Source of the DNA: Paraspadella gotoi
Lineage: Eukaryota > Chaetognatha
NCBI GenBank assembly: GCA_051294375.1
Contig: CM119266.1
Location: forward strand, 15,147,873 to 15,211,872
DNA: 64,000 nt
Reading direction: 5' to 3'
Below the pieces are notes generated by a model. The model was not told the DNA's origin and did no database searches. It worked only from the letters and a program-made list of their open reading frames with translations. Positions 1 to 12,734 of this stretch are shown here, one piece after another (the stretch's first letter is position 1; each line of letters starts with the position of its first letter). Position numbers and translations under genes: made by a program.

Positions 1-230
1 TTTCAGCGCTTTGCCCGTCACATGCGTCAATCCCCTTCCTCCAGGGCGACCCCGACCCGCCCCCTTTTCTCTGGCCCCCCCAAAAATCCTCCCCGCCAAA
101 CATCACGCGTTGCCGACTCCCCGCCGCGTCGAGAACATTTTACCGTTTGGTGAAAAAGCTCACACCGAAAATAATTTCACCGAGGGAGAAAAGAAGCACG
201 GGGGGAAAGCTGGAGGAGGGGAGAGGGGGG

Positions 231-263
<33 letters not shown>

Positions 264-1044
264 CGGGTCGGAACGCCAAAGCCCCCGAAGCTTCACAGTC
301 AGCAGTTCTGTTTGTCTTCCAACCTCGTAATGATGTAAGACTCGCAGGTGCAAAAATTCTCTCTTACTTTCGAATAACCATCGCTTTTTATGGCTTTCCA
401 ACTTCCAGGGATTTAGCGGCGGAGGTGGTTTAGTTTTGGGATACAGGAGGTGGCCGGGTGGTTGAGATATGGACATTCAACGATAGGCCTTCCATTTTTC
501 ATATCGATTCTTTCAATGGACATTGAACCTTGAGTACTAAGTCTACGTAAAGGAACGAAATTATTAATAATTTATTATTTTGGACCTAAAAAGTTGAAAA
601 AAAATTATCTTTACTCTTCATTTTTTTTTTTTTTTGGTATCTGTCGATATCTTTGACGATATCTTTGTGATTTGACCCGTAATTTATTCGTCCGGTCAAA
701 GATTCACTTTTCTATTACTATCCGTCGTTGAAATTTGAAAAACAAGACACCTTTTTAGTGGTATTATTTTCGACTAAATAATCAAATGTTAATTCAAAAT
801 GAAACACTAAACTTTGAGAATTCATCTCGATAATTTCAGTCGAAATATCAAAATCTAGTCCCATGTAAGATCTCAAAGTCCGAGCGAACACTGAAAAAAA
901 AATACTTTACAGTACCTCTTCTCGTTTCACATACCAAGTACCAAACGTATAAACATATTATAATTTTTTTTTTTAAAAATGAGAACAAAATTAAAGCCAT
1001 TTCGCATCCTTATTTCTCATGTACTTTTCTTTTCATTCCAACAG
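1..1044. other. Non-coding, presumably intron upstream of the first visible exon
   Basis: Positions 1-330 are GC- and purine-rich with a (GA)n tract at 231-256. Positions 480-1020 are AT-rich with poly-T and poly-A runs and end in a pyrimidine tract and acceptor. No supportable coding exon is visible. Confidence 0.6.
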
Positions 1045-1275
1045 AAACGAAGGATGATCCTGAGGACGCGTCTCTAAGCGACTTCACCGACTCGAAAGGG
1101 CCTCTCGACTCGCCCGCTTGGGGCTCCTCGGGGGCTTCCGGGTCTCCGGCCGCCCGGCCCGGATCTTCCCCGGCCCACGGGGCGCCGGCCCACGCGTCGT
1201 CGCCCCTTGGGGCCCGGGAATCAAGCTTGAATCGGGGCACGTCGCCCGGGGGAGAATCCAGCGGTTCCCTGACCG
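1045..1275 (+). CDS. zfh2: zfh2 exon 1 of those visible: low-complexity linker
   Basis: Acceptor ttccaacag precedes 1045 and donor gtaagt follows 1275. The exon is 231 bp, enters with 2 bases of a split codon and leaves with 1. It encodes a Ser/Pro/Gly/Ala-rich linker beginning TKDDPEDASLSDFTDSKGP. There is no domain; the GC-rich coding composition stands out sharply from the AT-rich flanks. It is assigned to zfh2 because it joins in frame to the zinc-finger exon at 1586. The upstream partner exon is outside the window. Linkers of this kind are poorly conserved, so membership rests on frame and position. Confidence 0.8.
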
Positions 1276-1585
1276 GTAAGTGTAGTATGAGGGAGGCGGG
1301 GTGGATGGGTTGGTTTAATAAATTATCGGGGTGAAAGGTTAAAATATTTTTAATTTGAACGAGCATGTCATTGAACGAAGATGATGGAACATATGTTGAA
1401 ATTGTATTCGTTACTGCAATCATTTAACGAGAGTTGTGAAATACATTTTTTCAGGCAATTATCTAAATAAATTTTTTCAGTCTATATTTTTTCACTATTC
1501 AATTTTTACATTGGTTGTTACAATTTCATAATATATTTTATCAATCCCAGTCAATAATTCTTTGATTCTATCTTTCCTTTTCCAG

Positions 1586-1755
1586 GGGAGACCCACATGT
1601 GTTCCTACTGCAACTTCACCGCCGACAGCGAAGCTCGCATCCGGGCTCACGTGACCACGCAGCATTCTTCGGCGCCCAACGCCTCCGCTCTCGGTGCCAT
1701 GACGACCAAGAAGCGATTCTCTTGTCCTCTATGCCAAGAGAAATTCGGCTCGAGG
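1586..1755 (+). CDS. zfh2: zfh2 exon 2: one C2H2 finger and the first half of another
   Basis: The acceptor is ttttccag and the donor gtgagt; 170 bp, phase 1 in, phase 0 out. It encodes ETHMCSYCNFTADSEARIR followed by AHVTTQH, a complete C2H2 finger, and then FSCPLCQEKFGSR, the Cys-Cys half of the next finger. The His-His half (TSLEDHLVDTHH) is on the exon at 31766, so these two exons must be spliced together even though 30 kb separates them. This split finger is the main evidence that 1045-1755 and 31766 onward are the same gene. Confidence 0.92.
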
Positions 1756-2227
1756 GTGAGTTACGGTTTCGGTGTTTAGAAATATATAAATAAGCGATCA
1801 AATACTGCGCGGCCGCCGAGCCTTGTAAACAAAATTAGAAAAGAATATTATTCCTTCATTTAAATAAGGATAACGTTAGTTGTTTTAATTTCTTCAGGTT
1901 CATTTTTTCATCCCCTTTAGTGTAAATAATTATTTTGACCATTATTTTCTTTCTTCAACATTTTTTTTCTTTTCTTTGTCCCCTTCCTTAATTTCTCGCG
2001 CCATCAGTCGCTTTGTCCCGCTCTCGCCTCACGTTTCCCACATTAAAAATCGAATTCGAGAGGAAATAATTTCTTTTTTTTGCCCCAATTTTTCGCTAAA
2101 AAGAGAAATTTTCTCTTTTTTTTCCTCCGCGATAAGAAATTCCTAAAAAATTCACGAGTAATTTATCACGTGGCGACGGCGACGGTATTAACGAGTCGAA
2201 CCCAACCTCTCTCTCTCTCTCTCTCTC

Positions 2228-2461
2228 NNNNNNNNNNNNNNNNNNNNNNNNNNNNNNNNNNNNNNNNNNNNNNNNNNNNNNNNNNNNNNNNNNNNNNNNN
2301 NNNNNNNNNNNNNNNNNNNNNNNNNNNNNNNNNNNNNNNNNNNNNNNNNNNNNNNNNNNNNNNNNNNNNNNNNNNNNNNNNNNNNNNNNNNNNNNNNNNN
2401 NNNNNNNNNNNNNNNNNNNNNNNNNNNNNNNNNNNNNNNNNNNNNNNNNNNNNNNNNNNNN
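2228..2461. other. Assembly gap, 234 N
   Basis: Flanked by (CT)n on both sides, so it probably hides a CT array. Confidence 0.97.
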
Positions 2462-2569
2462 TCTCTCTCTCTCTGCACTCACTCTCGCGCAATCATTCGC
2501 GAATTTGAAGGAAAGCGCGACGTTAATGACGTAATTTATAACGAAAACAAAAACAAAGTCGCGAAGGTG

Positions 2570-2777
2570 NNNNNNNNNNNNNNNNNNNNNNNNNNNNNNN
2601 NNNNNNNNNNNNNNNNNNNNNNNNNNNNNNNNNNNNNNNNNNNNNNNNNNNNNNNNNNNNNNNNNNNNNNNNNNNNNNNNNNNNNNNNNNNNNNNNNNNN
2701 NNNNNNNNNNNNNNNNNNNNNNNNNNNNNNNNNNNNNNNNNNNNNNNNNNNNNNNNNNNNNNNNNNNNNNNNNNNNN
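2570..2777. other. Assembly gap, 208 N
   Basis: Run of N with no simple-repeat flank. Confidence 0.97.
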
Positions 2778-3171
2778 CCGCCAATGTTGTGAGAGCAGGT
2801 TCGTTTTAAAAGTTTAAAATTGGTTTTAGTTTTAAAGTGTTGGATCGGTGTTTTCTGTTTATTTTCGTACTATTTTTAAGGAGATTAATTTCCATTCACG
2901 AGTCAGTACTTTCCTTTTCTCGATTCCTTAAAATCAAGAAAATCGACGAATGATTTTCACGAGTAAAAAAATGGGGGAAAAATAAGGAAAGAAAAAGAAA
3001 AAAGAAAAAAAGGTCGAAGACGAAATCGACACCCAGCGCCTCTGGCGGGGAATTTCTCTGGTAATTAGCGCCGCTTTGATGACGTTTTTGGCGGCCAAAG
3101 CGCCGACCGACGCCGCCCCTCGCCGCCTTTCCAACGCCACCTTGAGGTCGCCATCAAAATATCATCATCGT

Positions 3172-3354
3172 NNNNNNNNNNNNNNNNNNNNNNNNNNNNN
3201 NNNNNNNNNNNNNNNNNNNNNNNNNNNNNNNNNNNNNNNNNNNNNNNNNNNNNNNNNNNNNNNNNNNNNNNNNNNNNNNNNNNNNNNNNNNNNNNNNNNN
3301 NNNNNNNNNNNNNNNNNNNNNNNNNNNNNNNNNNNNNNNNNNNNNNNNNNNNNN
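3172..3354. other. Assembly gap, 183 N
   Basis: Followed directly by a (GA)n array. Confidence 0.97.
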
Positions 3355-3746
3355 AGAGAGAGAGAGAGAGAGAGAAAATCTTTAATTCTTGAGGGAATCG
3401 AGTTGATGATTGAAGCGAAGACGACGACAACAACGACTAGAATGATAATGACGTTAATCACGGCGGCGACCGTGACGGAGATGACGATAGTGAAAATCAC
3501 GACGACGATGATGACGACGTCGGCGATTTTTTTTTTAATTTCTTCTCTACAAACGAATGAACAAACGCCTGAATGAACCAGACCGCAAACCCGGATATGC
3601 AAATTAGAATTTCCTCTCTCTCTCTTTCTCTCATTTGTGGCGTCGACGGTTTTTTTGCCGGCGCCAAAACGGACACCGACCACCATTATCCCCGCCTACT
3701 TGCTGATACAGTCACCCGCGTTACCGCCGAATCCAAAGCCGCCAAG

Positions 3747-3751
<5 letters not shown>

Positions 3752-3800
<49 letters not shown>
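3752..3800. repeat. (CCG)n trinucleotide array
   Basis: About 15 CCG/GCC triplets in a row in a GC-rich patch. It reads as poly-Ala or poly-Pro in two frames, but there is no gene context. Confidence 0.9.
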
Positions 3801-3803
<3 letters not shown>

Positions 3804-4249
3804 GCTCTCGCTGCCGCCGGGTTTTAATTCTCGCTCCTGGAAATTTCGGTTTTGGTGTTAATGGAATCACGGAAAGCGACGACCCCGATCAAAGGCCGCG
3901 GCGTGAGCTCTGAGCTTTGCGGTGGGGGGGGGGAGAGGAGGTGGAAGAGGAAGAAGGGGGATTAGGAAGAGACTGTGTCGGAAGGTGTCACACGGGAGCG
4001 GGGGTTTCAGGGCAGTGGGTCATTTAAAATGTTCAAACCCATTATGATAAAGCAATAAAACAAACTTTGATCAATTTATGATACATAACAAAGGGGAAAA
4101 CAATTCGGCTGGTTACGAGATTTTTGATTTTTTGAAAAAAAAGGAAAGGAGGAGACGAAAATAAAGATAAAGTAGTAAAAAATTATCGAAAAGATGAAGA
4201 AGATTCAGGAAAGGTAAGAAAAGTTAAAAAAAAAAAAGAAATAAAATCC

Positions 4250-4682
4250 NNNNNNNNNNNNNNNNNNNNNNNNNNNNNNNNNNNNNNNNNNNNNNNNNNN
4301 NNNNNNNNNNNNNNNNNNNNNNNNNNNNNNNNNNNNNNNNNNNNNNNNNNNNNNNNNNNNNNNNNNNNNNNNNNNNNNNNNNNNNNNNNNNNNNNNNNNN
4401 NNNNNNNNNNNNNNNNNNNNNNNNNNNNNNNNNNNNNNNNNNNNNNNNNNNNNNNNNNNNNNNNNNNNNNNNNNNNNNNNNNNNNNNNNNNNNNNNNNNN
4501 NNNNNNNNNNNNNNNNNNNNNNNNNNNNNNNNNNNNNNNNNNNNNNNNNNNNNNNNNNNNNNNNNNNNNNNNNNNNNNNNNNNNNNNNNNNNNNNNNNNN
4601 NNNNNNNNNNNNNNNNNNNNNNNNNNNNNNNNNNNNNNNNNNNNNNNNNNNNNNNNNNNNNNNNNNNNNNNNNNNNNNNNNN
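4250..4682. other. Assembly gap, 433 N
   Basis: Run of N. Confidence 0.97.
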
Positions 4683-4890
4683 TCTTCGTTTTTATCTTAT
4701 TTGCTCAAACGTCTTCATGTTCGCTTCTCATCCTTTTTTATCTTTTCGTTGTCCTCATCCCTTGACTTAACTCTTCCTCTTCGTCCTCACCTCGTGGATT
4801 AATGCGGATCAGCCGTGAAAGATCAAAGCGACGACGCAAAGATCGAAGCGTGCGGCAGGAATGCGGAAAAAATGCTGCAGGAATGCGACT

Positions 4891-4921
<31 letters not shown>

Positions 4922-5256
4922 AGAGGCGAGAAAATTGAGCTCCGGCGTCTTCGAGGTGGCATCGTCGAGCGACCGAGTCAAAAGAGATAAAAGCCGAGTT
5001 TAGCTTACCTTTTTGAGAAGAAAAAAGCCGAACTTACCTTCGTCGACTCTTTGGGGGGGATTCGCGACGAAATTTTGGTAAAAAAGGGGGAGAGGGAGAA
5101 GTAGTCGGGAGGGGGGAAAAGAGAGAAAGGGAGAAAGAGAGAAAGAAAGACAGGAAATGACGAAAAAGTTCATCGAGCGTAAGGTCGACTTTAGAAAAAC
5201 AAAGACAAATCTAAAATCCCCTTTTGTTTTTCTTTCTCTTTTCCAAAGCAATTCCT

Positions 5257-5455
5257 NNNNNNNNNNNNNNNNNNNNNNNNNNNNNNNNNNNNNNNNNNNN
5301 NNNNNNNNNNNNNNNNNNNNNNNNNNNNNNNNNNNNNNNNNNNNNNNNNNNNNNNNNNNNNNNNNNNNNNNNNNNNNNNNNNNNNNNNNNNNNNNNNNNN
5401 NNNNNNNNNNNNNNNNNNNNNNNNNNNNNNNNNNNNNNNNNNNNNNNNNNNNNNN
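5257..5455. other. Assembly gap, 199 N
   Basis: Run of N. Confidence 0.97.
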
Positions 5456-5548
5456 CCCTCCCGCGGCGAAAATCAAATACGCGAATGAAAAAATCTTTTG
5501 TTTACAAACATCGAGCTCAGCGCAGAAGGCCAAGGCTACCAAAAAAAA

Positions 5549-5754
5549 NNNNNNNNNNNNNNNNNNNNNNNNNNNNNNNNNNNNNNNNNNNNNNNNNNNN
5601 NNNNNNNNNNNNNNNNNNNNNNNNNNNNNNNNNNNNNNNNNNNNNNNNNNNNNNNNNNNNNNNNNNNNNNNNNNNNNNNNNNNNNNNNNNNNNNNNNNNN
5701 NNNNNNNNNNNNNNNNNNNNNNNNNNNNNNNNNNNNNNNNNNNNNNNNNNNNNN
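5549..5754. other. Assembly gap, 206 N
   Basis: Poly-A on the left and (GA)n on the right. Confidence 0.97.
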
Positions 5755-6150
5755 GAGAGAGAGAGAGAGAGAGAGTTCAAAAGACACCGACGATTTCGGT
5801 GAAATTTACTACTCACTCTTTTCCTTCTTGACGAAAATGACCGCGGTGAATTGCAGAGGAGAGGGTAGACAAGGAAGAGAGAATGGAAATGAAGAAGAAA
5901 GAAAGAAAGAAATAAAGAAAGAAGGTGATAGAGGAAGGAGAGTAAAAAAAGAAAAAAAAAGGAAAGAAGAAAACGGAAGGATTTATTTTTTAATGGAAAA
6001 GGCGAAGAATCTTCTGGATGAACGGAGTAGAGGGACACTCTCGAGTCGACGAGTCGCCGCTAGGTGGAAAAATGAAAATAAATTTAAAGAAAGAGAGAGA
6101 AAGTGAGAGGGAGGGAGAGAGAGACAAAGATAAAGAGAGGGAGAGAGGGA

Positions 6151-6395
6151 NNNNNNNNNNNNNNNNNNNNNNNNNNNNNNNNNNNNNNNNNNNNNNNNNN
6201 NNNNNNNNNNNNNNNNNNNNNNNNNNNNNNNNNNNNNNNNNNNNNNNNNNNNNNNNNNNNNNNNNNNNNNNNNNNNNNNNNNNNNNNNNNNNNNNNNNNN
6301 NNNNNNNNNNNNNNNNNNNNNNNNNNNNNNNNNNNNNNNNNNNNNNNNNNNNNNNNNNNNNNNNNNNNNNNNNNNNNNNNNNNNNNNNNNNNNNN
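6151..6395. other. Assembly gap, 245 N
   Basis: Purine-rich GA repeat on the left and poly-A/GA on the right. Confidence 0.97.
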
Positions 6396-7001
6396 AAAAA
6401 AGAAGATGAAAAGAGAGAAGAATCCGGATGCGATGGAGAGAGATTAAGAAATATTTCCTGCGGGAGGAACGACCCGAGTCTTTGGGCCGGATCGAGAGAA
6501 GCGGAAAAAAAAAATCGGTCGCAGGTGCAAGATGGAGGTGCGAGGGAGGAAGGTGCATGATGCCAGGTGTGAGTTGAGGAGATACGGGCTTGTCCTGACA
6601 AGATGTCACCATTCCATGCCATGATGCATGATGCACGCATCCAAGGAGAGCTCGAGAATGACGCAAAGATGCGGCGCAAAGATAAACTTGAGTTTTATGT
6701 TTAATAGATTCGATCACAACATCAAAAGAGAAGGAAAGGAAGCGAGGGTGAAGGGAGTTGGCAGCGGGCGGGGGTGTCAGCGAAAGAAGAAGCTCGTATT
6801 AAGGATTTGTAATCGAAAAGGTCACGTGAATAAAAAAAGAAAACCACTTTCTTTTTTTTCTTTCTTTCGTTATATTTTTTTTTCCATCCAAGGAAATTGA
6901 GAACATTTTGAAATTTGTTCCGAATCCTCCGGAAGGCGTTGTGAGTTCATTCTTTTCTCTCGCAATCCATTCCATCGTCAATTCCATTAGTTTTCAGATG
7001 A

Positions 7002-7011
7002 GAGAGAGAGA

Positions 7012-7054
<43 letters not shown>

Positions 7055-7063
7055 AGAGAGAAT
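7002..7063. repeat. (GA)n microsatellite
   Basis: About 60 bp of GA repeat with a few GGGA interruptions. Confidence 0.93.
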
Positions 7064-7360
7064 TGAGACGCTATCGCTCTCGATTTGTTTTCATCCCATC
7101 CTCCCGCCGTCGTTGAATTCAAGACGCGGAGGATGAAACAAACTTTTTTATTTCCTCGTAATCTAAGTCGGATCTCGCGTCGTATTTTCCGAGTGAGACG
7201 GAGATAGAAACGGTTTGAGTGGGGTAGAGGTAGACAGAGACGGAAAAGAAAAAGTGGGATAGAGATAGAGTTTGTGTGATTCAGAGTCGCTTGATTTTAA
7301 ACGCCGACCTTTCTGATTCACCCGAAGGGAAAAGTGAATCGAGTTCCGATTGGCTGATCT

Positions 7361-7432
7361 CACTGAGCGTCATTGTCGATGACGTTCACTGTTGGCGTCA
7401 CTGTGACAGCATCTTCACTGCTGGCGTCATTC
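7361..7432. repeat. Short degenerate tandem repeat with CRE-like half sites
   Basis: TTCACTGTTGGCGTCA at 7385-7400 recurs as TTCACTGCTGGCGTCA at 7414-7429 (29 bp period, one mismatch). A third, weaker copy (CACTGAGCGTCATT) lies at 7361-7374. The copies carry GCGTCA or GACGTT, which resemble half sites for CREB/ATF factors. Function is inference. Confidence 0.6.
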
Positions 7433-7977
7433 AGATTGCGATTGTATGAAATCCTTTGAAAGGTAAACGTGAAAGTTGACTCAAAATCGACTCAACTTTC
7501 AAACAAATGTTGCTCCTCTAGACAGAATTTTCACTAAATCTAAGCGGTTAATTTTAACACAGCACGTTGCCACTCTCGCGAAAGAAAAAAATCCGTGAAA
7601 CGTTTCCTCGCCACCCTAGCGCGGCCGACGCAACCGCGGCCCCGGAACGAACCAATTTCCTCATTTATTTTTATTACGAAAAACTCTGAAACGGAAACGA
7701 GGAAAAAAAAGGTTTATGCTCTGGTTTTATCCCCGCGTTATCGCCGCTCTAATGGTCCCGCTAATATCCCTACGAATGATCAGCTTTTCGTCCATGAATG
7801 TCCCATTAATTCCTTTGGATGTGAGTTTAGTTTTATAATTATTTTGTTTTCTTTAGTGGGGGAGGGTTGAGGGGGTTTGGGGGGAAAGAACGGAAATAAG
7901 GTTTTGGCGGGGAGAATCGACGTGGGGGGAGCGGCGATGGACAAAGCTGCATAAGAACGAAATGTCAAAAGTTTTCG

Positions 7978-8014
<37 letters not shown>

Positions 8015-8439
8015 CCTCTTTAAAAAAAAAAATCTTCTTATCTCGTCTCTCTTTTTTCTTTATCTTATTTTCGGTGTTGTTTTTAATGAAACATTTTGAG
8101 AGAACGTCATTCGTTTTCCGAGGGACGAAAATATCCTATTTCTGGCCAGAAATAATTTTATAAAAAATATTAAAAATTTTCTCTTCGATGTTTTTTTTAA
8201 TATTTGGGTCTATCTCGCGAAGGCTCGCCTCCTCTTATTCTGACATGTTTTTCTTTCGGGTATTTCTGATTCTTTCTTCCTTTTTTTTTTCTTTTTCAAA
8301 CTCTGTTCCTCACTAAACTTTTTTTCTTTTTCTTTTTCTCTTACCATTTTTTTATTTCTATTTTCTTTTTTTTTAATTTCCCCTTTTTTTGTTTTTGTCA
8401 CTCGTTTCTCGTCAACCACTACCGGATTCTTCTTCTTCT

Positions 8440-8470
<31 letters not shown>

Positions 8471-8760
8471 GTTCTACAAAGTCACTTCTACAGTGGTTTC
8501 AAAAGACCGCGTAATAGTACTCGATGGTAACAGAAAGAAAGACGCAACGTGGTTACACCAAGAGACCCGAGCTCGCTTTCGAATTTCTACGCCGCAAAAC
8601 GCCGTCCCTCCAAGCGTCCGTCCGGCGGCTAGCGTCGGCGTCCGGGAAATTGGACGTTTTCCAAAATTGGAATTTGAATTCAACTCATCATAGGAAACGG
8701 AAGGAAACGGGGAAACGCTCGCTTTAGGGGCGTTACCACGAGAGAGAGAGAGAGAGAGAG

Positions 8761-9141
8761 NNNNNNNNNNNNNNNNNNNNNNNNNNNNNNNNNNNNNNNN
8801 NNNNNNNNNNNNNNNNNNNNNNNNNNNNNNNNNNNNNNNNNNNNNNNNNNNNNNNNNNNNNNNNNNNNNNNNNNNNNNNNNNNNNNNNNNNNNNNNNNNN
8901 NNNNNNNNNNNNNNNNNNNNNNNNNNNNNNNNNNNNNNNNNNNNNNNNNNNNNNNNNNNNNNNNNNNNNNNNNNNNNNNNNNNNNNNNNNNNNNNNNNNN
9001 NNNNNNNNNNNNNNNNNNNNNNNNNNNNNNNNNNNNNNNNNNNNNNNNNNNNNNNNNNNNNNNNNNNNNNNNNNNNNNNNNNNNNNNNNNNNNNNNNNNN
9101 NNNNNNNNNNNNNNNNNNNNNNNNNNNNNNNNNNNNNNNNN
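8761..9141. other. Assembly gap, 381 N
   Basis: Preceded by (GA)n. Confidence 0.97.
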
Positions 9142-9249
9142 AAGGCGCCGATCGAAAGTGCAGAGAAATCATTGGCTTCTCAAATATATTTCGCTTTCTC
9201 TGCCGACGACGAAGCAGCGGCCGGAAACGCGGACGGAAAAGTCGAAAAA

Positions 9250-9517
9250 NNNNNNNNNNNNNNNNNNNNNNNNNNNNNNNNNNNNNNNNNNNNNNNNNNN
9301 NNNNNNNNNNNNNNNNNNNNNNNNNNNNNNNNNNNNNNNNNNNNNNNNNNNNNNNNNNNNNNNNNNNNNNNNNNNNNNNNNNNNNNNNNNNNNNNNNNNN
9401 NNNNNNNNNNNNNNNNNNNNNNNNNNNNNNNNNNNNNNNNNNNNNNNNNNNNNNNNNNNNNNNNNNNNNNNNNNNNNNNNNNNNNNNNNNNNNNNNNNNN
9501 NNNNNNNNNNNNNNNNN
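9250..9517. other. Assembly gap, 268 N
   Basis: Run of N. Confidence 0.97.
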
Positions 9518-10172
9518 AGCTATGAAGAAGAAGCTGGTGAGAGTTAAGTAAGAGAGAACACTCGGAAGGTCAAGGGAGGAAAAGGAAAACGGAGATTGAC
9601 GAAGAAAATGGAGAAAAAGAGAAACGAAGGGAGAAAAGAAAAAAGGATTTTAAATAAGGAAAATATAAAGAAGGTGTACATAAAGAAATAAACTAAGAAT
9701 TTCTTTACTTTTTCTGTTTATCTTCTCGAAATTGGACGAAAGAAAACTTCGCTCCGTGACGACGCAAAATCTAAGCCTGGAATTTTCCTTCGCCAAAATT
9801 TATCGATAAAAACAACAATAGTGCCCCACAACAATAACGACCACAAGGACGAAGAAGATTATGAAAAATATGCGCCGTCGCCGAGCAAAGATGACGATTA
9901 TAACGACGAGGACGACGACGACGACGACGACGACGACGAGTACGACGTCAGCGATGGCGGCGGTGAAAACGGCGCCGTAGAAGACTAAGGAAAAACCATT
10001 TTTCGCCGCAAAAAAAAAGGAGAGACAAGATTTGACGCCTCCTTTTGCCTCCGCCTCCACCGGCGCCTCCGCCTCCACCGGTGCTTCCACCGGCGCCGCG
10101 TCAAGCAGGCTCTCTTCTTTTTCCTTCAGCCCGCGGGATGCCATCAGAAATAGGCGTTAACCAAATATGGCG

Positions 10173-10773
10173 NNNNNNNNNNNNNNNNNNNNNNNNNNNN
10201 NNNNNNNNNNNNNNNNNNNNNNNNNNNNNNNNNNNNNNNNNNNNNNNNNNNNNNNNNNNNNNNNNNNNNNNNNNNNNNNNNNNNNNNNNNNNNNNNNNNN
10301 NNNNNNNNNNNNNNNNNNNNNNNNNNNNNNNNNNNNNNNNNNNNNNNNNNNNNNNNNNNNNNNNNNNNNNNNNNNNNNNNNNNNNNNNNNNNNNNNNNNN
10401 NNNNNNNNNNNNNNNNNNNNNNNNNNNNNNNNNNNNNNNNNNNNNNNNNNNNNNNNNNNNNNNNNNNNNNNNNNNNNNNNNNNNNNNNNNNNNNNNNNNN
10501 NNNNNNNNNNNNNNNNNNNNNNNNNNNNNNNNNNNNNNNNNNNNNNNNNNNNNNNNNNNNNNNNNNNNNNNNNNNNNNNNNNNNNNNNNNNNNNNNNNNN
10601 NNNNNNNNNNNNNNNNNNNNNNNNNNNNNNNNNNNNNNNNNNNNNNNNNNNNNNNNNNNNNNNNNNNNNNNNNNNNNNNNNNNNNNNNNNNNNNNNNNNN
10701 NNNNNNNNNNNNNNNNNNNNNNNNNNNNNNNNNNNNNNNNNNNNNNNNNNNNNNNNNNNNNNNNNNNNNNNNN
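10173..10773. other. Assembly gap, 601 N
   Basis: The largest gap in the window; followed by (CT)n. Confidence 0.97.
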
Positions 10774-11139
10774 TCTCTCTCTCTCTCTCTCTCCTCCCCT
10801 GGAACTGCGTATTTTCCGCGTCGTAAGCCGCGTTTATTCCCAGCGAGTGTTTAAAAAGCCGCTTTTTATCTTTCATGATCCGCGTTTTTCTCTTTAAATT
10901 TTTCGACTTTACTTTCGATGGAATTTCTTAATCTCGCCCCGACTTTTTTCTATTTCACGTTTATATTTTCAAAATTCGTGTCAGCCTGAGCTTTCCGTCT
11001 GTCCTTGCCCCTTCACTTACTCTTTTGTCCTCCCATTTTCTTACATTCGCTTTAAGCTTTACCACCTTTCCCACCGTACCCCCCACCCTAACCCCCTTCT
11101 CCCACTTTCTCGCGCGGGGAGCTTCCGCTCTTCCGACTG

Positions 11140-11270
11140 GGAATTGAAGCTTCTTCCCAGCAACATATAAATGGCCAATTTCTGTCTCGGCGACGCACCA
11201 TCATGGTGTTTCAACGACGCCCGCCCCAATACGCCGACATGCAAATGAGAACCACGCATCCCGAGGTCCT
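11140..11270. promoter_or_regulatory. Candidate regulatory stretch with an octamer (POU) motif
   Basis: A non-repetitive island among simple repeats. It contains TATAAATGGCC near 11167 and ATGCAAAT near 11239, the octamer recognised by POU factors. A second ATGCAAAT lies near 3597. Any enhancer role is inference. Confidence 0.25.
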
Positions 11271-11479
11271 CGTTATTTCAAACTTCCTCTTTTTTTCTTT
11301 CTCCGCTTTTCTTTCTTCTCTTTTCTCTCTTTCTTTCTATCTTTTTTCTTTCTTTCATTTTTACTGTCTTTTCTGTCCTTTTTTTTCCTTTCTTTTAATT
11401 TTTTTTTTTCTTTTGCGCTTGGCATGAAAATAACTCGCGCACGTTCGCTCGCCCATTGTCTCCCTCTCTTTTTCTTTAC

Positions 11480-11610
<131 letters not shown>

Positions 11611-12509
11611 GTGAAGTCACGTGACTGTCTTTCCCCGCTTTCTCGCTTCCCCTCTCTTTTTCTTTCTCTCTCGCTCTCGTATAATGGATCGTAATGTCGC
11701 TTTCCCCCCGTCAGTCTTTGGATAATAGATCGAGGTCTTCCTTTGGCTTAGGCGCTCTTAATGGTCATTATAATGATCTTGTGAACCCGAAAATCTTTGA
11801 AGATTCCCCGGGATAATAGGGTCATCAGTGGAAAAGCTTGATTTGGGCCTCACAAAGGATCGGAACCGGGAATAATTTCGGATTCTCTTTCATTGTCGGA
11901 ACCCGGCGTCCGAGGTCGTCGTCTTGGTCGTCGTCGTCGTCGTCGTCGCGGTCGTCATTATCATGGCATATTTTTATTCTTTGTCGTTTTCTTTGTCGTA
12001 GTCTTCGCCGAATTCTACAACTTCCTCATTGTTGTCTTTGTCGTCTTCTTCTTTGTCCTTGTCGTCGTTCCTGTTTTCGTCGTCGTCGTCGCCGTCGCTT
12101 TCGTCTGATCGTCGTCATCGTCGTCGTCCTCATCGCCTCCGCTTCCCTATGTGGGAGACAAAGAATTATGGCGGATGGAATGTCCGCCGAATGAAGGTCA
12201 AATCAAGGTTATTTCCGGTTTTATGTATTTCGGGGAGAGAAATGAGGAAACCTGCGCCGCGAGATGATAAAACGCGCCGCTTCGGCTTTCGGGAACGCCG
12301 GAAGTCGGGGAAGGAAAAAAAAACCCGGCGCGTCGGGCGCGCCCCTCTTCCCCTTCCCCTCCACCCCACCGCCGCGCTGGAAACTAGATCTACGGCGAAG
12401 GAGAGCGGCGTGGAATTTCTTTTAGTGAGAAGAAAAAAAACAAAAGAAAAGTAAACGTTCGGCGTCGACTACATTATATTTTCACTTCTTTCTCACATCT
12501 TCTCTCCAT

Positions 12510-12534
12510 NNNNNNNNNNNNNNNNNNNNNNNNN
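12510..12534. other. Assembly gap of exactly 25 N, left edge of palindrome A
   Basis: One of five gaps of identical 25-base length. Sequence to its right is a near copy of the loop of palindrome B and then enters the left arm of palindrome A. Confidence 0.97.
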
Positions 12535-12549
12535 AGAAAGAAGAAAGAG

Positions 12550-12722
12550 ATAAAAGGAGTAGAGGAAGAAATGTTCCAATAATCGACGAAGTGAGAATTA
12601 ATCTTTTTTTTTTTTTTCCTCTACGGTCTCGCCTCTCTCTCTGCGTCTCCAGCAATCCTGGTGCAGAGAACCCTGGAGAGAAAAGAAAAAGATCGGAAAA
12701 ATGAAGGGGAAGGACGACGAAG
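12550..12722. repeat. Direct copy of the palindrome B loop (about 28520-28677)
   Basis: Both stretches contain GAAATGTTCCAA-TAATCGACGAAGTGAGAA, a poly-T run, CTCTACG-TCTCG, CTCCAG and a GAGAGAAAA-GATCGGAAA-ATGAAGG block, differing by many single-base indels. They diverge at a GACGAC repeat. This suggests they are one locus assembled twice. Confidence 0.8.
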
Positions 12723-12734
12723 AGCGACGACGAA

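Noticed and set aside
7595-7870. 91-codon open frame
   Set aside because: No domain, no splice context; within intron of zfh2.
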